From Colwellia sp. (GTDB taxonomy: Bacteria > Pseudomonadota > Gammaproteobacteria > Enterobacterales > Alteromonadaceae): a stretch of 55,893 nt of DNA. The notes under the pieces are model-generated. The model worked only from the letters and a program-made list of their open reading frames with translations. It ran no database searches and had not been told where the DNA came from. Both the position numbers and the translations under genes were made by a program. Location: contig JALJPB010000023.1 of assembly GCA_022969175.1 (NCBI GenBank), forward strand, positions 1-55,893, read 5' to 3'. Shown piece by piece: positions 51,335-55,893 of the stretch (its first letter is position 1; each line of letters opens with the position of its first letter).

Positions 51335-51622
51335 TTGTTTGACCTTTATAATTTTATAACCTTTCAGCTGAATTTTCTCTCGCTTTATCGCACTTCTTAC
51401 ACAAAATATAGCAACACCGCGTTTAATTCTCCTGATGCCGCATTTCAATTGTAACGACCTGTAATTAAGCCGAGTATATTTCTAGGCAGCAGTGTATATG
51501 CAAACTCAGCATATGACTGTTTAACTATCGAGTTACTTTTTAATGTCATTAATGAAAACAATAAAACTAAAAGATATTAAGTAAGTAATAAAACGATAAT
51601 CGTAAGGTATTGGGAATTAGTT
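51335..51622. other. Promoter region of the GH16 gene
   Basis: 288 bases without a gene. Near its middle a TATATGCAAACTCAGCATATGA element (written here as two parts, TATATGC and GCATATGA, about 51496-51516) forms an imperfect dyad TATGC...GCATA that could be a regulator site. The GH16 ribosome site is weak (GGGAATTAGTT before ATG 51623). Confidence 0.4.
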
Positions 51623-54600
51623 ATGATAAAAGTTGCTAAAAAAATCACACAGTGGTGTGTTTTGGTGTCAACGGTCTCTTTGATAGGTTGTGGTGGTGTT
51701 GAAACACAGACTGATGGCAGTAAAGTCGACCCTCAAGAGCCAGTAAGTGATTGGCAGATGGTCTGGAGTGACGAGTTTGATGGCACGTCAATAGATGCTA
51801 AAAATTGGACACATGAGGTTAATTGTTGGGGTGGAGGTAATAACGAGAAACAGTGTTACACCGAAGAGGATGAAAATTCATTTGTTAGTAATGGCACACT
51901 TAAACTAGTCGCCCTACCTGCCGCAGAAGGCGCTGAACTACCTTATACTTCTGCTCGTATTATCAGTAAAAATAAAGCCGACTTTAGTTATGGTCGTTTT
52001 GAAATAAGAGCCAAAATGCCTTATGGACAAGGTAGTTTTCCAGCTTTTTGGATGATGCCTACCGATGCCACCTATGGTGGCTGGCCAAAATCTGGTGAAA
52101 TAGATATCCTTGAAACAATTAACCTTAAAACAGTTAACGACGAAGGGGCTGTTGAAAATAATGTCCATGGCACATTACATTATGGCAAAGAATGGCCTGA
52201 CAATTCTCATTCAGGTAAAGCTTATAGTTTACCTGACGGTGTTAGCCCTGCTGATGATTTTCATGTCTATGCTATTGAATGGCAAGAAGGAGAAATCCGT
52301 TGGTATGCAGATGGTTATTTGTTTCAAACTCAACGTCAATCCGAAGTCCGTTATAACAGTAAAGATGAAGCTGTAGGACTTGCACATCAAGGCTGGTTTA
52401 CTGAGTACTTTGATCAGACCTCCGGTGAACTCACAACTTATTGGGATAAAGCACCTTTTGATCAACAGTTTTTTATGATTCTAAATAATGCTGTCGGTGG
52501 TGATTGGGCTGAAAATTCAAATGATAAGGGCATTGATGCTACGGCTTATGAAAACGGTCAAACTTTTGAGATTGATTATATTCGTGTTTACCAATGCATT
52601 CAAAACCCTGACACTGGTAAAGGCTGTGAAACAGTTCGAGGTGGTTACGATAGTCTTGACGATGCATTGGTTGAAGGTAAAGCGCCAATTCCTTCACCAC
52701 CAAGTATTGCTCCACCTCAAAGTCTTACTATTTTCTCGGGTACCGTTAATCCTAGCTGGCCAGCATGGGACTGTTGTGGTGGTTCAACACCTGCAGTTGT
52801 TGCTGATGCAGATAAAGGCGATGTAATGGAATTTTCTGTTAGCGCCGAGCCTACCGTTAATGGCTTTATTTCAAGAGCAGAATTTATTACTGATGAAGCT
52901 GGCACACCAAGTCCATTTGATGCTTCCCCTGCTATTGCAACAGGCTCAGTTCGCTTTGAGATGAAAGTAACGTCAATGCCAAATGATACGGCTGCTGATT
53001 GGATTTTCAAAACAGAAAGTTTAGAAGGTTCTACGGCCGTTGATTTTGTCTTGTCAGCAAGTTTAGAGGGTGCAGTACCCGTTGCTGGTGAATGGCAAAC
53101 TTATACCTTTCCACTTCAAATGTTAGCGGATGCGGGCTTAGATCTTAGTGCTATTGACGTCATTATGATATTTCCAGCATGGGGCGCAGGTGAAGGTGCA
53201 GTCTACAGTGTCACTAATGTCGAAATTGACTCAGGTGTTTCAACAGAGTCACCTCAAGTAGTGCTATTTGAAGATGCCGAAAACCCTAGTTGGCCAATGT
53301 GGGATTGTTGTGGTGGCTCTACACCAATGGTTGAAATTGATGATGATGAACATGGTGCAGTTGCTGAGTTTGTTATTGGCGGTGAGCCAACAGTAATGGG
53401 CTTTATTTCAAGAGCAGGCAATACAGATACTCCTGCTCCTTTTGATGCTTCTGCTATTTTAGCTAATGGTGTTGTGCAATTTGAAATGAAAGTTACTTCA
53501 ATGCCAAGTGATGCAAGCGCACCTTGGATGTTTAAGGTCGAATCGAATAATGGTGCAACGGCTGTAGAGTTGCCGATAAGCGATAGTATTGAAGGTGTAG
53601 CTCCTGTAGCAGACCAATGGCAAACCTATACCTTTAACTTATCAGATTTAGCCACTGCTGGTTTAGATGTTAGTGCAATTGACGTACTGATGATTTTCCC
53701 TGCATGGGGTACTGGTGAGGGAGCTATTTATCGAGTTGATAATGCTAAAATGTTTGATCCAAATGCCTCTAGCGGTTTTAGTGGACATGTATTGTTTGAT
53801 GATAAAGCTAAAGATCAATGGAGTATTTGGGATTGTTGTGGCGGCTCAATACCCACATTAGAAAACGATGATACCGAACATGGCATGACCGCTGAATTTG
53901 TCATTGGTGCTTCACCAACAGTTATGGGTATTTTAGCAGACGATGATGTTTATTTAGATGCATCAAGCATACTCGCTAATGGTGTTGTTCAGTTTGAAAT
54001 GAAAGTGATCGACGCTCCTAATGATGCCAGTGCACCTTGGATGTTCAAAATTGAAGCGGGTGATACTACATCTGCGGTTGAATTATCGCTTTCTGCTAGT
54101 CAAGAAGGTTTGGTTCCTGCAACAGGACAATGGCAAACCTACACTTATTCTTTACAAAGCCTTTTAGATGCAGGTTTAGACATTAGTGCTATCGATGTAT
54201 TGATGGTTTTCCCTGCTTGGGGAACCGGAGAAGGTGCAGTTTATCGTCTAGATAATGTCATGATTTATGATCCTACTAGCATGCCAGCAGCACAAGGTTT
54301 AGTGATTTATGATGATGCTCAACAAGCTGATTGGGCGATTTGGGACTGCTGTGGTGGTTCTACTCCAACAGAAGAGCAAGATGATGCTAGTCACAATATG
54401 ACTGCTGAATTTGTCATTGGTAGTACACCGACAGTGATGGGATTTTTGGCCAGTGATGATGTTTATTATGATGCCAGTGCTTTATTGGCAAATGGTGTTG
54501 TTACCTTTGATATGAAGGTGATTGACGCGCCTAATGATGCCAGCGCTACTTGGATGTTTAAAATTGAAGCAGGTGATACCACATCTGCGGTTGAAATGGC

Positions 54601-54790
54601 GTTAACAGCAAGTGTAGAAGGTGAGGCTCCCGTAGTAGGTGAGTGGCAAAGCTATACCTTTCCTTTACAAAGCCTTTTAGATGCAGGCCTAGATATTAGT
54701 GCCATCGATGTCTTGATGATTTTCCCTGCTTGGGGAACGGGTGAAGGTGCTGTTTACCGCATTGATAATGTGGCGATAACAGCGCAGTAA
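51623..54790 (+). CDS. GH16 family beta-glucanase (laminarinase-type) lipoprotein with four repeated C-terminal modules
   Basis: A 1055-residue secreted lipoprotein (lipobox 'SLIGC', Cys23). Residues ~42-325 are the GH16 domain: 'WQMVWSDEFDGTSIDAKNW', 'ISKNKADFSYGRFEIRAKMP' and the catalytic 'SGEIDILE' with nucleophile Glu159, Asp161 and acid/base Glu164, then 'FHVYAIEWQEGEIRWYADG'. This pattern is typical of bacterial beta-1,3(-1,4)-glucanases. Residues ~358-1055 hold four modules of 171-178 residues, each with 'WDCCGGS' (Cys pairs at 384-385, 562-563, 738-739, 909-910) and ending 'IDVLMIFPAWGTGEGAVYR'. They are probably sugar-binding beta-sandwich domains. The adjacent TonB receptor suggests uptake of the products. 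Confidence 0.93.
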   Translation: MIKVAKKITQWCVLVSTVSLIGCGGVETQTDGSKVDPQEPVSDWQMVWSDEFDGTSIDAKNWTHEVNCWGGGNNEKQCYTEEDENSFVSNGTLKLVALPAAEGAELPYTSARIISKNKADFSYGRFEIRAKMPYGQGSFPAFWMMPTDATYGGWPKSGEIDILETINLKTVNDEGAVENNVHGTLHYGKEWPDNSHSGKAYSLPDGVSPADDFHVYAIEWQEGEIRWYADGYLFQTQRQSEVRYNSKDEAVGLAHQGWFTEYFDQTSGELTTYWDKAPFDQQFFMILNNAVGGDWAENSNDKGIDATAYENGQTFEIDYIRVYQCIQNPDTGKGCETVRGGYDSLDDALVEGKAPIPSPPSIAPPQSLTIFSGTVNPSWPAWDCCGGSTPAVVADADKGDVMEFSVSAEPTVNGFISRAEFITDEAGTPSPFDASPAIATGSVRFEMKVTSMPNDTAADWIFKTESLEGSTAVDFVLSASLEGAVPVAGEWQTYTFPLQMLADAGLDLSAIDVIMIFPAWGAGEGAVYSVTNVEIDSGVSTESPQVVLFEDAENPSWPMWDCCGGSTPMVEIDDDEHGAVAEFVIGGEPTVMGFISRAGNTDTPAPFDASAILANGVVQFEMKVTSMPSDASAPWMFKVESNNGATAVELPISDSIEGVAPVADQWQTYTFNLSDLATAGLDVSAIDVLMIFPAWGTGEGAIYRVDNAKMFDPNASSGFSGHVLFDDKAKDQWSIWDCCGGSIPTLENDDTEHGMTAEFVIGASPTVMGILADDDVYLDASSILANGVVQFEMKVIDAPNDASAPWMFKIEAGDTTSAVELSLSASQEGLVPATGQWQTYTYSLQSLLDAGLDISAIDVLMVFPAWGTGEGAVYRLDNVMIYDPTSMPAAQGLVIYDDAQQADWAIWDCCGGSTPTEEQDDASHNMTAEFVIGSTPTVMGFLASDDVYYDASALLANGVVTFDMKVIDAPNDASATWMFKIEAGDTTSAVEMALTASVEGEAPVVGEWQSYTFPLQSLLDAGLDISAIDVLMIFPAWGTGEGAVYRIDNVAITAQ
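52721..54787 (+). repeat. Four tandem protein modules in the GH16 gene
   Basis: Modules lie at about 52721-53245, 53255-53767, 53783-54290 and 54296-54787. All keep W-x-x-WDCCGGS near the start, 'FEMKV' in the middle and 'FPAWGTGEGAVYR' near the end. Modules 3 and 4 are the most alike at DNA level (for example 'ATTAGTGC(T/C)ATCGATGT' and long shared stretches), so they are the most recent duplication; module 1 is the most diverged. Confidence 0.9.
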
Positions 54791-54811
54791 TCTCGTTAAT
54801 TAAAAATGTTA

Positions 54812-54848
54812 TGCGGTACAACTTTTAAAGAAAGAGTACCGCAGTTTT
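54812..54848 (+). terminator. Hairpin between GH16 and TonB receptor genes
   Basis: TGCGGTAC (54812-54819) pairs with GTACCGCA (54836-54843), 16-base loop, then GTTTT. It starts 22 bases after the GH16 stop and ends 31 bases before the receptor ATG, so it may end the GH16 transcript or attenuate read-through. Confidence 0.65.
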
Positions 54849-54878
54849 AAAAACCAATTTTAAGAAAGTAGGGTAACC

Positions 54879-55893
54879 ATGAAACATTCAAATTTTTCTA
54901 AAAAACGCTTAGCCGTTTATATATCAGCAGCACTAACTGCTGGTGTTAATACCAATGTAATGGCTGAAGAGGCCAACTTAAAAGAAGCAGAAGACAAAAA
55001 AATTGAAGTCATTGAAGTAAGAGGTATCAGAGGTAGTTTATCTCGAGCAATGAACTTAAAAAGAGATATGTCAGGGGTTGTTGACGCTATTTCATCGGAA
55101 GAAATGGGTAAATTTCCTGACAGTAACTTAGCTGAATCACTGCAGCGTATTACCGGTGTTACCGTAAGCAGAACTAATGGTGAAGGCAGCCAGATCACTG
55201 TGCGTGGTTTTGGTCCTGATTTCAACCTAGTGACTTTAAATGGCAGACAAATGCCAGGCACAGGTAATAGCCGGTCATTTAACTTTGAAAACTTAGCATC
55301 AGACGGTGTTTCTGCACTAGAAGTGTATAAAACCGCTAGGGCGGAGAAACCAACAGGAGGCTTGGGGGCTACGGTTAATATTGTCACTGGTAAGCCATTG
55401 TCTAGTTCAGGTCAGAAACTATCGGTTTCTGCAAAAGCACTTCACGACAGCTCAAATGAAGCAGGGGATAACATCACACCAGAGTTTTCGGCTTTGTATT
55501 CAAATACCTTTGCCGATGATACATTTGGTTTTTCTTTTGCTTATAACTATCAACGACGAGACTTTCAACAGCAAAGTGCTGGTATACAAGGCTGGCAAGC
55601 AAATGTTGCCTTACCAACTAACTTAGACCCAGCAAATGTTATTGACCCTAGACCATTAGACGAGGAAGGAAACCGTATTGGTAACCATTTTTTCCCACGT
55701 GATATGAACTACGGTATTTCTGATACCCAACGTGAAAGAAACAATGGTTATGTTGTTTTTCAATATGCGCCTTCTGAGGATCTTATTTTCACGGTTGATT
55801 ATACCGCATCGAAATCTGTTACAGGCACTAACTCCATTGGTTGGGGTATGTGGAATGATTATGGTGGCAACATCAATGGTTATGAGTTAGATG
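54879..55893 (+). CDS. TonB-dependent receptor, carbohydrate type, N-terminal part, runs off the window
   Basis: Open from ATG 54879 to the right edge (338 full codons). A signal peptide ends near 'TNVMA-EE', followed by a TonB box-like 'KKIEVIEVRGIRGSLSRAMN'. The plug reads 'VVDAISSEEMGKFPDSNLAE', 'SLQRITGVTVSRTNGEGSQI' and 'GPDFNLVTLNGRQMPGTGNS', then 'EVYKTARAEKPTGGLGATVN', the wording of the Xanthomonas/Caulobacter-type (TIGR01782-like) receptors for plant or algal glycans. Barrel strands begin at about residue 180. Its place directly after the GH16 laminarinase-type enzyme suggests beta-glucan oligosaccharide uptake. Confidence 0.92.
   Translation, partial: MKHSNFSKKRLAVYISAALTAGVNTNVMAEEANLKEAEDKKIEVIEVRGIRGSLSRAMNLKRDMSGVVDAISSEEMGKFPDSNLAESLQRITGVTVSRTNGEGSQITVRGFGPDFNLVTLNGRQMPGTGNSRSFNFENLASDGVSALEVYKTARAEKPTGGLGATVNIVTGKPLSSSGQKLSVSAKALHDSSNEAGDNITPEFSALYSNTFADDTFGFSFAYNYQRRDFQQQSAGIQGWQANVALPTNLDPANVIDPRPLDEEGNRIGNHFFPRDMNYGISDTQRERNNGYVVFQYAPSEDLIFTVDYTASKSVTGTNSIGWGMWNDYGGNINGYELD

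Noticed and set aside
54917..55387. A 156-codon minus-strand open frame at the right end
   Set aside because: It is the shadow of the TonB receptor gene starting at 54879, whose plug domain is unmistakable.
1..55893. tRNA, rRNA, insertion sequence or prophage genes
   Set aside because: No cloverleaf, rRNA segment, transposase or phage protein was recognised on either strand.

Overview
The window looks like a chromosomal segment of a marine gammaproteobacterium of the Alteromonadales, most like Colwelliaceae (Colwellia/Thalassotalea). This is inferred from low GC content, the density of TonB-dependent receptors and two-component systems, a GH16 laminarinase-type lipoprotein beside a carbohydrate-type TonB receptor, and families common in that order (DUF3019 with MipA, TPR lipoproteins, DUF2271/DUF4198/PepSY iron modules). 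I see no rRNA, tRNA, CRISPR array, insertion sequence or phage gene.

Layout. 1-1192 (-): N-terminal part of a secreted S9 peptidase. 1442-5924 (+): mostly small single genes (TPR-like protein, MAPEG protein, lipoprotein, AraC regulator, periplasmic PEBP protein, GNAT, PPOX/FMN protein) plus a probable decayed membrane-protein gene. 6192-10613 (+): a Fur-box-preceded iron acquisition unit (siderophore TonB receptor, PepSY membrane protein, DUF2271 protein, DUF4198 protein) ending in a terminator. 10807-11991 (-): TPR lipoprotein with a transglutaminase-like Cys/His/Asp region. 12479-19850 (+): a near-consensus sigma-54 promoter, then adaptor, ATPase, duplicated FtsX/MacB permease, NtrC-family regulator and histidine kinase, a likely self-activated export system.

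19868-25254: a detoxification/redox cluster. Pirin and YcaC-like hydrolase are divergent from a LysR gene; DOPA-dioxygenase-like protein, AzoR-like azoreductase and SDR are divergent from a TetR gene with two palindromic operators. 25432-27626 (-): an esterase-like protein with C-terminal TPRs and two NTF2/SnoaL-like secreted proteins. 28199-35806 (+): a nucleoside-diphosphate-sugar epimerase-like protein, a second ABC exporter (adaptor, ATPase, two FtsX permeases), a DUF2141 protein and a NarL-type two-component pair. The exporter and the DUF2141 gene share a 13-bp upstream motif. 35842-39172 (-): MipA/OmpV, DUF3019, OmpR-type regulator and kinase in one operon. 39348-41396 (-): a TonB receptor with a strong terminator.

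41613-49094 (-): a signalling operon containing a very large periplasmic-binding-protein sensor kinase (NMT1 domain, four SBP_bac_3-like domains, one membrane helix, kinase core). It is split by a single in-frame TAA, and is followed by a REC-GGDEF diguanylate cyclase and a GAF-histidine kinase whose core is a close paralogue of the big sensor's. 49378-55893 (+): a LytS/LytTR-type two-component pair, then a GH16 lipoprotein carrying four copies of a roughly 175-residue module with a Trp-Asp-Cys-Cys-Gly-Gly signature, then the start of a carbohydrate-type TonB receptor. This resembles a beta-glucan utilisation locus.

The most notable observations are the split giant sensor kinase, the four-fold CC-motif modules on the GH16 enzyme, the sigma-54/ABC/NtrC self-regulating exporter, and the motif shared by two promoters around the second exporter.
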